Below are positions 1 through 7,469 of a DNA stretch of 64,000 nt, in pieces. The DNA is taken from assembly GCA_023407575.1 (NCBI GenBank), contig JAEYLX010000006.1, positions 1 to 64,000 of the forward strand. The letters run 5' to 3'. The notes under the pieces were generated by a model. The model was not told the origin of the DNA and did not search any database. It saw only the letters and a program-made list of their open reading frames with translations. The number at the start of each line of letters is the position of its first letter. The stretch's first letter is position 1. Position numbers and translations under genes: made by a program. Origin of the DNA: Bacillota bacterium (GTDB lineage: Bacteria > Bacillota > Clostridia > Lachnospirales > Lachnospiraceae).

Positions 1-52
1 CAACAATCTGTTGTTTGAATTCTTCCGAATAACGGGTACCGTTCTTGGACAT
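1..52 (-). CDS. IS3-family transposase OrfA, N-terminus only
   Basis: The first 17 codons read MSKNGTRYSEEFKQQIV, the usual opening of IS3/IS150-type OrfA proteins (a YSxEFK motif leading into a helix-turn-helix). OrfA binds the inverted repeats and is normally fused to the catalytic OrfB by frameshifting. A ribosome site, AGAAAGGTG, lies about 11 bases before the ATG at 52. The rest of the gene is beyond the left edge. It is read in the same direction as the interrupted terminase. Confidence 0.75.
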   Translation of the reverse strand, partial: MSKNGTRYSEEFKQQIV

Positions 53-110
53 TGTTTAACACACACCTTTCTATGAAACATTTTATCGTGTTAAACTTTT
101 CGTGTCCACA
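1..110 (-). mobile_element. End of an IS3-family insertion sequence
   Basis: On the minus strand, phage terminase coding sequence stops at about 111 and is followed by a terminus beginning TGTGGACACG, then a short leader and the start of a transposase orfA. The TG...CA end and orfA starting about 60 bases inside are typical of IS3-family elements. Only this end is visible. The junction creates the stop codon of the truncated terminase, so the element sits inside that gene. The target duplication and the far end cannot be seen. Confidence 0.75.
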
Positions 111-111
111 C

Positions 112-855
112 TTATATACTAACACCATTATTGATTAAGGCTTTCATACAGACTTGCCTTACTTTAATTCCTTGATCTCCATAGTAATCTAACACCTTTC
201 CTGCTAAATCATCACTTGCCCAGCGGGTCATAATGATTATGATCTTTCCACCCTCTTCAAGACGAGATAACATGGTGTTCGTGAACCATTCCCAGTGCCC
301 TTCTTTTACTTTCTCGTTGTTGGCCTCAATAGCCAGCTTGATCAAGTCGTCGATTATCATTAAGTCAGCACCAAAACCCGTTGCGGTTCCTGAAGGGGAG
401 GTCGCAAGGTAGTTATTGTATCCACCTTCTAAACTCCAAAGGTTCATTGCTCCGTCACCACGTTTTATTACTACTCCTGGGAAGACATCAGAGAAAACCG
501 GCTTATACTGATCCGCTTTTACTTCCGTGATACTATTACGCACGTTCTTAGAAAACATGGTTGAGAGAGTCTCGTTATAGGATCCAGTCATAACCTTCTT
601 CGTTTTATCCTTGCCAAGTACCCACTCTACCAGAAGGCCCACGGTACGGCTTTTACCATGTCTCGGAGGCTCGTTGACTACCATTACTCTTTCATCAGAG
701 TCCAGGAACTCTTGAAATTCACTACAAAGCTGCTTAAGGTATTCTCTATCATCTTTATAAAAGTCAGGAGCTTTTAACTGGCAATAAAAAAAGAACTCGC
801 GCTTTGCGAGTTCGATCTTGGCACCAAGCTTTATTAAATTTCGGTTTCTATCCAT
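112..855 (-). pseudogene. Phage terminase large subunit, truncated by IS
   Basis: This is the N-terminal ATPase half of the DNA-packaging motor. The Walker A-like motif PPRHGKSRT lies near residue 65 and the Walker B motif MIIDD near residue 167, followed by a TRWASDDL motif typical of phage large terminases. Family members are usually over 430 residues, with a C-terminal RNase H-like nuclease; this frame ends after 247 residues exactly where the IS end begins. The nuclease domain is therefore separated or lost and packaging should fail. The start overlaps the end of the small subunit gene by 8 bases, as expected for translational coupling. Confidence 0.9.
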
Positions 856-1258
856 CGCTGATCAGCTTCTTAAGTTCTTCAGTGGATAGATCCTGATAAG
901 GATTATTAACATTCACTGTTCCTGACACTTTAACGTCCGATTTCTCGGCATATATCCCTGCCATTTCGAGAATAACCTTACCATGCTGGAAACTACCTCG
1001 CTGTGCCTCTCGAATGAAGGTATTAAGAACGGATGCAACACTCTGCTTAACCAGGTCAACTGATTGCTGCTTATATATCTCAACAAATTCAGGCTTTTGA
1101 AAAGCTCTGTAATACGTCGATCTATCAACTTTAGCTGCTTTACAAATATCTGCAACACTTTTCATTCGATTTTCAGGATTAAGCAAAGCCTCAAGCAAGC
1201 ATTGTTCAGCTTTTGTAAGCTTCTCATCATTTTCTAAATCTGTTGCATTTTGTTGCAC
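848..1258 (-). CDS. Phage terminase small subunit
   Basis: A protein of about 136 residues that would recognise phage DNA for packaging. It has a helix-turn-helix near residues 30-60 (SVADICKAAKVDRSTYYRAF), then a helical part and a short tail, as in small terminases of Firmicute phages. The start is placed at GTG 1258 because a strong GGAGGTGATTA site lies just before it; a longer open frame upstream overlaps the preceding gene and has no such site. The large subunit follows with an overlap. The gene looks intact although its partner is broken. Confidence 0.75.
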   Translation of the reverse strand: MQQNATDLENDEKLTKAEQCLLEALLNPENRMKSVADICKAAKVDRSTYYRAFQKPEFVEIYKQQSVDLVKQSVASVLNTFIREAQRGSFQHGKVILEMAGIYAEKSDVKVSGTVNVNNPYQDLSTEELKKLISDG

Positions 1259-1259
1259 T

Positions 1260-1820
1260 CTAATCACCTCCAAACAGATCTGGCAATTCCTTTCCAAACT
1301 CATTCCAATCAAGTCCGTACTTACTAAGGATACTGCTGAAATCCTCGATATCATGGGGGACAATCGTTAGTCCCCTTTCTCCCATGCCTATGTGTTTTAG
1401 CTCATGCAGCATTAACACCTTTAACTGGTTTTCATTAAGCATGCCGGTGTTACACTCGTAAAACGTTATTATAAAATCAAAAGGCAGGTAAGCCCTAAAG
1501 ACTTCCTGCACCTTACGACAATCTGCATATACAATTTTCTTTCCCGATTTCTTCTCTTGGCTGATAACATAACCTATCTTGACATTCCACTCTCTGATAA
1601 ATTCAAACTCTGCGAAAGTGTTTATAATCTTTTGACCTAATCTCTTAAGCTTAATACTTGGCTCTGCATCTCGAATACCAATACTCTTTTTAAGATTACG
1701 AATGAGAACCGTCTTGTCCTTAGTATCCTGTTCATCCCAAATTCTATAAAGTTCTGAATAGGCAGCACACGCTCCTTTACACTCCTTTGAATATAAACAT
1801 TTACGGCATACCCCATTCAT
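1260..1820 (-). CDS. Putative phage metallopeptidase-like protein
   Basis: A protein of about 186 residues. It opens with a cysteine-rich stretch (CRKCLYSKECKGAC) that could bind metal and carries HELKHIG near residue 140, an HExxH-type zinc-peptidase signature in the setting seen in the putative phage metallopeptidase family. Its substrate is unknown. The start at ATG 1820 is preferred because GAGGTG lies seven bases upstream; ATG 1826 is too close to that site. The gene lies one base upstream of the small terminase and is probably co-transcribed with it. The zinc-site reading rests on the motif alone. Confidence 0.6.
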   Translation of the reverse strand: MNGVCRKCLYSKECKGACAAYSELYRIWDEQDTKDKTVLIRNLKKSIGIRDAEPSIKLKRLGQKIINTFAEFEFIREWNVKIGYVISQEKKSGKKIVYADCRKVQEVFRAYLPFDFIITFYECNTGMLNENQLKVLMLHELKHIGMGERGLTIVPHDIEDFSSILSKYGLDWNEFGKELPDLFGGD

Positions 1821-1849
1821 ATTCATCACCTCGCTTTGTTTTAGGCGTA

Positions 1850-1872
1850 GAAAAAGCACCCCGAAGGATGCT
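1850..1872 (-). terminator. Intrinsic terminator after the two-gene cassette
   Basis: On the minus strand AGCATCC, a TTCG tetraloop and GGGTGCT form a 7-bp hairpin followed by TTTTTC. It lies just after the stop of the membrane-protein gene at 1889 and closes the two-gene unit before the terminase block. Confidence 0.75.
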
Positions 1873-1888
1873 CTTGAATATATTTTCT

Positions 1889-2716
1889 CTAATCTACTAC
1901 GGCTTTCTTTTCTATATTGTTAGCTGATTCGTTCTCAAATTTTTTGAATATATTTGGTAGTAAGCTTTCACTAAAACCAGATATTATAGCAATTGTATAT
2001 GCTAAATAAATATTAATTTCACCATTTATTTTTATTGCACTTAATATAAGGTCAGACTTAATTAAGAAATAACTTACTAATCCTGTCATCATGGAAAAAA
2101 CCATTTTATAAATAGAAACAGCAACATAACTACCAGTACTTTCAGAAATTTCAAACTTTATATCATTCAGTCTCAAATTTAATGAGATGAAACCTCCAAT
2201 TGAACCAAACGTTGCCATTTTTAAATACATAGTATATGGAAAATCTTTTACGTATACTGTTAGAGTGATAGAAGTTAATAAGATTAAAGCAGTTAATATC
2301 AAATACACCCCTATGTAAATTAGTTTCTTTTTAACGATCTCTATTTGTTGAAGTTTTTTAATTAATTCTAGTAAAATTTGCTTACTATCATCTTTTGCTC
2401 CCATTAAAAATGTATGTATAGCTAAGGCTCTTTGATAATTACACCACTCTCTTCGTCGACCAATAAACCCTTCTGATAGAGTTACACACTCCCCTAATAA
2501 TGAAGCGATTTCTGTTGGTGATTTTCCACATACGCGTACCATATTATCATTTGTTTTAATAATCATATATTCGTTTTCAACATTAGAAAAATAAATTTTT
2601 TTTATTTTCCATTTTTTATACGTATCACCTTCATAGTAATCACTTATTTTCTTTTTCTTTTTCCCTTGATTACTATTGCTATTTGGCGTCGAATTAGGTT
2701 CATTATTATCGCTCAT
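1889..2716 (-). CDS. Four-helix membrane protein of phage cassette, unknown function
   Basis: About 275 residues, not recognised as a known family. The N-terminus is polar (Asn/Ser repeats, then KKKKK) with a soluble part to about residue 120. Four likely membrane segments follow: two near residues 130-185, with an IYIGVYLILTALILL stretch, and two near 200-255. The charged tail ends the protein. ATG 2716 is chosen because AAGGGGATT precedes it. It follows the 2730-3683 gene by 13 bases and shares its promoter and terminators. A membrane effector or exclusion protein is possible, but this is inference from layout only. Confidence 0.6.
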   Translation of the reverse strand: MSDNNEPNSTPNSNSNQGKKKKKISDYYEGDTYKKWKIKKIYFSNVENEYMIIKTNDNMVRVCGKSPTEIASLLGECVTLSEGFIGRRREWCNYQRALAIHTFLMGAKDDSKQILLELIKKLQQIEIVKKKLIYIGVYLILTALILLTSITLTVYVKDFPYTMYLKMATFGSIGGFISLNLRLNDIKFEISESTGSYVAVSIYKMVFSMMTGLVSYFLIKSDLILSAIKINGEINIYLAYTIAIISGFSESLLPNIFKKFENESANNIEKKAVVD

Positions 2717-2729
2717 ATAATCCCCTTCA

Positions 2730-3683
2730 TTAAAAATCCCCATCAAATGGGAAATCATAATCTTCTAATTCTTCTTCTATGATATTTAATTCTTTATATT
2801 CCTTGAGCTGCCTCTGTTTTTCAGGACTTAATTGATTAAGAAGATAGCTTTTATTTTTTAATAGTGCAACCAATGAAATTGTAAGCATACTAACCAAGGT
2901 TAGCGCTCCAATAAATTCTATAGGTCCTGGTGACTGTATGTTAGTTTTAATGGTTAATTTTTCACTTTGATTAACATCTTTAATAATGTTGTATATTGAG
3001 TATGTATGACCTATGAACCTAGCATACTCCCCAAAATCTATTTCATTTTGGTTTTTAACCATTATTATTGAGTGTGCGTCTTCATCAGCTATATAGAAAT
3101 TATATATTGATCTATTTATCTCTGTAATAACTTGAGAATTTGATATAAGAGAAATTCCATGGTTAACGTTAATGTTAAGCTTAATATTGGGTTCTAAATT
3201 ATCTCGCTTAATTCTTTTTATCCATTTTACATCTCTTACTTTATTTAACTCACCTACTATAGTATCATCTAGACTATTATACTTTTTATTGTAGTATCCA
3301 TGAACAACATACGCCTCGCTTAATACCTCACCAATTAAGACCTCATCTGATCCGGGCGTAACAATTATATCCCCAACCTTTAATTCATTAACAAATCTCC
3401 ATATCTTGTTTGTTATGTCAGTAATTCGTCTAGAGATATTAGTCTTTTTGTCATCTGATAACTTCAATAAAAAATCTGTATAATAACTTTTCACAACGCT
3501 TCTTATTCGATCTGAATTCAAATTATTTTTAAAGATATCAATATTACTTATTAAGTCCCACCCTAAAGCAATTTGATTATTCATACTGAACTCATCAAAA
3601 TATTTAGATTCTACACCAGATCGTACTAACCAGTATTTTGTTTCATTTTCAATTAAAGGAATATCACCTAATATACTTTCCAA
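2730..3683 (-). CDS. Restriction-like sensor-domain protein with C-terminal membrane segment
   Basis: A 317-residue protein. The N-terminal part has YWLVRSG near residue 18, FDEF...ALGW near 30-42 and VGDIIVTPG...LIGEV near 102-120. This pattern resembles the PUA/EVE-like N-terminal domain found on some Mrr-type restriction enzymes, but no nuclease domain follows. Instead there is one hydrophobic segment near residues 255-275 and an acidic tail (EEELEDYD). It starts at TTG 3683 behind GGGGAG. It is first in a two-gene unit with a membrane partner. The domain call is from memory of the pattern and is not certain. Confidence 0.5.
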   Translation of the reverse strand: MESILGDIPLIENETKYWLVRSGVESKYFDEFSMNNQIALGWDLISNIDIFKNNLNSDRIRSVVKSYYTDFLLKLSDDKKTNISRRITDITNKIWRFVNELKVGDIIVTPGSDEVLIGEVLSEAYVVHGYYNKKYNSLDDTIVGELNKVRDVKWIKRIKRDNLEPNIKLNINVNHGISLISNSQVITEINRSIYNFYIADEDAHSIIMVKNQNEIDFGEYARFIGHTYSIYNIIKDVNQSEKLTIKTNIQSPGPIEFIGALTLVSMLTISLVALLKNKSYLLNQLSPEKQRQLKEYKELNIIEEELEDYDFPFDGDF

Positions 3684-3718
3684 CTTTTTTCTCCCCTATA
3701 CCATAGTAATTTTATTCC

Positions 3719-3747
3719 ATTATCATGCAATATTTGATATCTGTCAA
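3719..3747 (-). promoter_or_regulatory. Promoter of the two-gene cassette
   Basis: On the minus strand TTGACA (3747-3742) and GATAAT (3724-3719) are separated by 17 bases, a near-consensus vegetative promoter about 36 bases before the TTG start at 3683. It lies just downstream of a terminator, so the cassette can be expressed from the lysogen independently of phage late transcription. Confidence 0.75.
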
Positions 3748-3779
3748 CAATATTTAACTTATATTGCTAAACTAAAATA

Positions 3780-3808
3780 AAAAGACATTCAGCCGAATGC
3801 CTTTTACA
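3780..3808 (-). terminator. Intrinsic terminator before the cassette
   Basis: Minus-strand AGGCATTC, GGCT loop and GAATGTCT form a stem followed by TTTTTATTTT. It lies between the tRNA-like gene and the cassette promoter and isolates the cassette from upstream transcription. Confidence 0.75.
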
Positions 3809-3846
3809 TTATGGGAACACATATGGGGGTCTCCGTCAGTGGAGAG

Positions 3847-3926
3847 TGGAATCGGCAGGAGTCGAACCTGCATACGCTGTACTTGTTATGCGCGCGCCAG
3901 TGCTCTGTCCATTGAGCTACAATCCC
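3847..3926 (-). tRNA. tRNA-like gene with aberrant anticodon arm
   Basis: The acceptor stem (GGGATTG with CGATTCC), D arm (GCTC...GAGC) and T arm (GCAGG TTCGACT CCTGC) are clear. The length is 80 bases, and the anticodon region does not fold normally: a GCGCGC stretch appears inserted on the 5' side of the stem. Ignoring it, a seven-base loop ATAACAA would give anticodon AAC (Val), with weak support. There is no encoded CCA. It may be a damaged or specialised phage tRNA; its charging identity is not established. Confidence 0.6.
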
Positions 3927-4003
3927 GAAACGACCACCAGACTTTTGACACCTGGCAGCCGTATTGAAGTTATCTAGTGATATCCTTTGCATCTTAAATA
4001 TTA

Positions 4004-4435
4004 TCATGTATTTTGGGGAATTGCGGGAATGTTGAGAAACGTGCGGATTCTCTTCCCTATCCCGCTTCTGTCCATACTCATGAGATCCCCTATGTCTATC
4101 AGCCTCATTCCATCTATATACCTATACTCAAAAATCTGTCTAAGTTCGCTATCCTGAATACCAGCGATAAACTCCTCTGTCTTACGGATCTGTTTCCAGC
4201 ATTCTTCTACGCGCTTTCGCTTCTGCGCTACCAACTGATCAATCTCTGAAGCTATAACCGGATCCTCCATCTGTACATTAATCCTGATTTCTGTGTACGG
4301 ATGCCTTTTGGTAGAAGCTTTTACCTTGCCAGCCACTACCGGTACCTCTTTTGATAGTAGCACTTCAATGCGCTTCTCTTGGTTAACGATCTCCCGTAAA
4401 AGACACCGGTATTGTTTTAACTCTATTTCTGTCAC
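4004..4435 (-). CDS. Phage late-transcription regulator, sigma-70 region 4-like
   Basis: A protein of 143 residues. An N-terminal helical, coiled-coil-like part (about 1-95) is followed by IFEYRYIDGMRLIDIG near 105-118 and a DRSGIGKRI recognition helix. This is the layout of RinA/ArpU-type regulators (DUF1492-like) that turn on phage packaging and structural genes. Its position just upstream of the tRNA, terminase and (off-window) late genes fits. The start at 4435 overlaps a CACCCCC/GGGGGTGATTAG ribosome site on the minus strand. The target promoter is not identified here. Confidence 0.7.
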   Translation of the reverse strand: MTEIELKQYRCLLREIVNQEKRIEVLLSKEVPVVAGKVKASTKRHPYTEIRINVQMEDPVIASEIDQLVAQKRKRVEECWKQIRKTEEFIAGIQDSELRQIFEYRYIDGMRLIDIGDLMSMDRSGIGKRIRTFLNIPAIPQNT

Positions 4436-4577
4436 CTAATCACCCCCATTTCATCTATCTGCTTATCTAAAATGTATAAATCAGTTATACATTGATACTT
4501 ACATCTGTTTTCTTATGTAATTTAAACTTGTATTTTATTTACATATATGGTAAAGTTTTGTAGAAAGGTGGTGTTTT

Positions 4578-5261
4578 ATGGCTGGATTTTCATGTCCTTA
4601 TTGTTCAAATGTTATGTCTATATCAAGTGATACTACAAGTAAGATTTATCCTAGTTTTGGTGATCCTGCAGGATACATAAATACTGGAAGAGGGCGCGAT
4701 TATTATAATTCATGTCTTGAAATCACATTCTATAAATGTCCTAATTGTGGAGAATATACTATAGCAGCATCCGGAAAAGGTGATAAAGTTCAAAATGTAG
4801 ATATATTAATCAAACCTCTTTCATCGTCCAAAATTTTTCCTAACTATATCCCCTCTGTAATACGACAAGATTATGGAGAAGCATGTTCAATCCTGTACTT
4901 AAGTCCTAAGGCATCAGCCACACTTTCAAGAAGATGCCTACAAGGTATGATTCATGATTATTGGGGTATAAAACTAAAAAACTTAAATCATGAAATCACA
5001 GCTTTAAAAGATAAAATAGCACCAGATTTATGGGAAGCTATCGATAGCCTTCGCCAACTCGGGAATATTGGTGCTCACATGGAAAAGGACACTGACATTA
5101 TTGTTGATATAGATCCTAATGAAGCTCAGTCCCTTATCAAATTAATTGAATTACTCATGAAAGAATGGTACATTAATCGAGAAGAAAGAAAAAAGTTATT
5201 CTCTGATATTCTATCATCTAATAACGATAAACAAGAGCTACGCAAAAATGGAACTCAGTAA
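4578..5261 (+). CDS. Zinc-ribbon DUF4145-type protein, prophage accessory gene
   Basis: A 227-residue protein. Two CxxC pairs, CPYC near residue 6 and CPNC near 55, form a likely zinc ribbon. The C-terminal helical part contains LRQLGNIGAHMEKD near 158-171, the signature of DUF4145. Such domains occur alone and fused to restriction enzymes, but no biochemical role is established. The gene is on the plus strand, against all its neighbours, with its own AAAGGTGG ribosome site. It converges on the Dam-type gene with a 7-base overlap. Orientation and AT-rich coding suggest a moron expressed from the lysogen. Confidence 0.7.
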   Translation: MAGFSCPYCSNVMSISSDTTSKIYPSFGDPAGYINTGRGRDYYNSCLEITFYKCPNCGEYTIAASGKGDKVQNVDILIKPLSSSKIFPNYIPSVIRQDYGEACSILYLSPKASATLSRRCLQGMIHDYWGIKLKNLNHEITALKDKIAPDLWEAIDSLRQLGNIGAHMEKDTDIIVDIDPNEAQSLIKLIELLMKEWYINREERKKLFSDILSSNNDKQELRKNGTQ

Positions 5262-6031
5262 TTCATCCACAGCACTTCGGTCCGGGGCAGACTTTTTTCA
5301 GCTCTGGACGGAGTGCTTATCTTTCGCCATCCCTGCAGGTATTCACTGTAGATATCATTGTCATATCCCGACAACATTACCGGTCCGGTATGTAATAAAA
5401 GAAGTTCTAATAATTCTTTGTGATCCTGATTAGTCATTTCATGTTGATACATCTTTCTTGACCTGGTAGATAATACATAAGGTGGATCTGCATAAATCAA
5501 TACGTTTTCATGATTATATGCTTGTATTAATTCAATGGCAGGTCTATGTTCTATCTGAACCATTTTTAAGCGCTTCGCTACCGCTGTTATAATATCCGGC
5601 ATATCATTCCAGTATCGAACCGCATAAGCAGCTTCTCTTGCGTATATGTCTCTTTTCCATCCTGTCTTCTCACATAACCGAAACCCATATCCCATTCCGG
5701 ACCGAATCAGGAAGTTTTTTGCTTGTTCTACTACTGGTAGCTCATCCGAATTACAAGGAAATGCCTTGTCATAAGCCACTCTTGCATATGGAGTAAGAAC
5801 TATCTGACGAATTAATTCTTCTCTGGTACCAGAATTCTGTATTACTCTAAAGAGATTTATTACATCATGATCTAAGTCATTGATAGTTTCTATTCGAGAT
5901 GGCTCCTTATTCAGTAGAATAGCTATTCCTCCAGCATATGGTTCCAGGTAGCTATGATGCTTAGGCATCTGATCTATAATCCAAGGTGCTATACGCTGTT
6001 TGCTCCCTGGGTATCGTAATAGTGTTCTCAA
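5255..6031 (-). CDS. Phage Dam-type DNA adenine methylase
   Basis: A 258-residue D12-class N6-adenine methyltransferase. RYPGSKQRIAPWI near residue 6 and LEPYAGGIAIL near 32 form the S-adenosylmethionine site; ADPPYVLSTR near 180 is the catalytic DPPY motif. Phages use such enzymes to protect their DNA from host restriction or to mark it for packaging. The usual target of the family is GATC, but the sequence does not prove this. The start overlaps the HNH gene by four bases (ATGA). Length and motifs look complete. Confidence 0.9.
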   Translation of the reverse strand: MRTLLRYPGSKQRIAPWIIDQMPKHHSYLEPYAGGIAILLNKEPSRIETINDLDHDVINLFRVIQNSGTREELIRQIVLTPYARVAYDKAFPCNSDELPVVEQAKNFLIRSGMGYGFRLCEKTGWKRDIYAREAAYAVRYWNDMPDIITAVAKRLKMVQIEHRPAIELIQAYNHENVLIYADPPYVLSTRSRKMYQHEMTNQDHKELLELLLLHTGPVMLSGYDNDIYSEYLQGWRKISTPSRAEKSLPRTEVLWMNY

Positions 6032-6813
6032 GTTCTTTTCCTCCTCTGACCAATCTTTATCTTTAGATCCGCAATAACAACAGCGGTTCTTGTTAGATCG
6101 GCATCCTTCTGAATAAGCTTATGCTTATTTAAAACAGCCAATTGTGCACGTGTAACCAGAATTAGATTATCTAGATTAAAGTTAAGTTTATTACCGTCTC
6201 CGAAGACAAGGGCATGACCTTTAGGCACTGGACCGTTTTGTTCTTCCCAAAGTAATACATGTTTTTGCTTCCAGTTTTTATTAAGGTGTCCGTCCTGAAT
6301 TTTCACATATATGTACCCGTTCTTAGAATCTACTCTTTCAGAGCCTATAGGTAATCGATTTGGAGGTATATTCCCCTGCTTAAACTGCGTCGGTTCCCAC
6401 CCTCCTAATCCCTTCATGCCCTTGTTAGCAGGAACATTCCCTTTAACAAATCTTCTAGTTAATCCACTGTTCAGCTTAAACCTTGAGTAGTATGACTTCA
6501 TTTGTTCCCTGGTATAATTCGTACCAAAGAACTGATTAACCATATTCGCCATTTCTAGATGCCCTGTTCCTATGTAGTGATTGTTTATAAAGTCCTTAAT
6601 TTCAGGAGGATAAACCTTTGAATTACCAGCTGGAAGACCACCTTTTTTACCGCTTTTTAAATCATGATTGCATTTATAAGACTTCATGCTCGATGCTGTA
6701 AACTCGGTTCCATATTTTGCATTTGTTAGCTCTGCTAACTCCTGTGCTGTCCGACCAACAACATTGCAGGCTATAAACCCTGCCACTTCATCCGGATATT
6801 TATAAATAGCCAT
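6028..6813 (-). CDS. Phage HNH endonuclease with repeated N-terminal DNA-binding units
   Basis: 261 residues. Two similar N-terminal repeats, about 1-50 and 65-115, each have an ELTNxxYGTEFTxxxMKSYK-like helix-turn-helix pattern, probably for DNA binding. The C-terminal HNH_3-type core has KHVLLWEEQNGPVPKGHALVF, then GDGNKLNFNLDNLILVTR near 205-225. It could be a nicking or homing-type nuclease or help genome processing; phage HNH proteins near terminases often assist packaging. It overlaps the Dam-type gene by four bases. Confidence 0.8.
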   Translation of the reverse strand: MAIYKYPDEVAGFIACNVVGRTAQELAELTNAKYGTEFTASSMKSYKCNHDLKSGKKGGLPAGNSKVYPPEIKDFINNHYIGTGHLEMANMVNQFFGTNYTREQMKSYYSRFKLNSGLTRRFVKGNVPANKGMKGLGGWEPTQFKQGNIPPNRLPIGSERVDSKNGYIYVKIQDGHLNKNWKQKHVLLWEEQNGPVPKGHALVFGDGNKLNFNLDNLILVTRAQLAVLNKHKLIQKDADLTRTAVVIADLKIKIGQRRKRT

Positions 6814-6814
6814 A

Positions 6815-7045
6815 TTAACCCTCCAGCATCTTAGGAAGCTTTAGGTCTGCGTTCATACGATCCTCATTAAGCCTTTTTGCTTCAAGTACTAAGCTGCCAT
6901 TTGCTATAATCTGCGTAGCAACGGAATTAATCGCTTTTGTTCGTGTGATTTCTTCCTGAAGAGCTTCGCCTTTTAGATCCTCATCTGACAATCGTTCAAG
7001 CTGTGCAAATAAGTGATTATTAAGATCTCCTAAAGTGTTATTCAT
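6815..7045 (-). CDS. Small conserved phage protein, unknown function
   Basis: A 76-residue protein beginning MNNTLGDLNNHLFAQLERL. It is highly charged and probably helical throughout. Proteins of this type are common just before HNH or methylase genes in Clostridium and Bacillus phages, but I know of no assigned role. The start at 7045 is chosen because an AAGGGAG site lies upstream and the ORF begins inside the end of the small gene at 7038-7211 (ATGAATAA overlap). It stops two bases before the HNH gene. Confidence 0.6.
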   Translation of the reverse strand: MNNTLGDLNNHLFAQLERLSDEDLKGEALQEEITRTKAINSVATQIIANGSLVLEAKRLNEDRMNADLKLPKMLEG

Positions 7046-7211
7046 GCGACGGTGCTCCCTTCTTCTCAACGGGACCTTTACGGTTCGATACTATTCCGTT
7101 ATTAACCTTAACAGGAAGACTATTAAAAACTTCACTTCCATGCTTCGTCGGAAGTGGTATACCTTGATAATTCTCTATATCGATATTAATTCCATCTGTT
7201 TTTTTCAACAT
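7038..7211 (-). CDS. Small phage ORF, 57 residues
   Basis: The frame reads MLKKTDGINIDIENYQG to the end PSHE with no recognisable domain. An AAGGAAAGTG ribosome site lies eight bases before ATG 7211, and its end overlaps the next gene start by eight bases, so it is probably translated. A GTG at 7220 is an alternative start. Its function is unknown. Confidence 0.5.
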   Translation of the reverse strand: MLKKTDGINIDIENYQGIPLPTKHGSEVFNSLPVKVNNGIVSNRKGPVEKKGAPSHE

Positions 7212-7216
7212 ATGTA

Positions 7217-7465
7217 TCACTTTCCTTTCTTTGCCTTATATCGTTTTATTCTTCGATAAGCAGCTTCTTCACTTATGCCATAATAGGATCCAATCTCACG
7301 GTGAGTCATTCCCTGTTGTTTCATCCGGATCATATCCTCGATATCCTCTCCTGTTATAGCCAAATTGTATCTATCGGATACATGCCCCTCCAACAAGCCA
7401 AAACCCTGTTCAATGGTTACCGGTTTCAGTATGCAGATTAGCAGGGCGTAATAATTTTCTTCCAC
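7217..7465 (-). CDS. Small helix-turn-helix phage protein
   Basis: An 82-residue protein. Its C-terminal half has MTHREIGSYYGISEEAAYRR near residues 53-72, a clear helix-turn-helix of the sigma-like or resolvase-like type, followed by a basic tail. It lies four bases after the SNF2 helicase gene, in the same direction. It may regulate phage genes or help the replication block. The N-terminal half is unassigned. Confidence 0.6.
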   Translation of the reverse strand: MEENYYALLICILKPVTIEQGFGLLEGHVSDRYNLAITGEDIEDMIRMKQQGMTHREIGSYYGISEEAAYRRIKRYKAKKGK

Positions 7466-7469
7466 GACA

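Noticed and set aside
4013..4249. Plus-strand frame opposite the late regulator gene
   Set aside because: It lies entirely within the regulator gene on the other strand and shows no ribosome site or domain.
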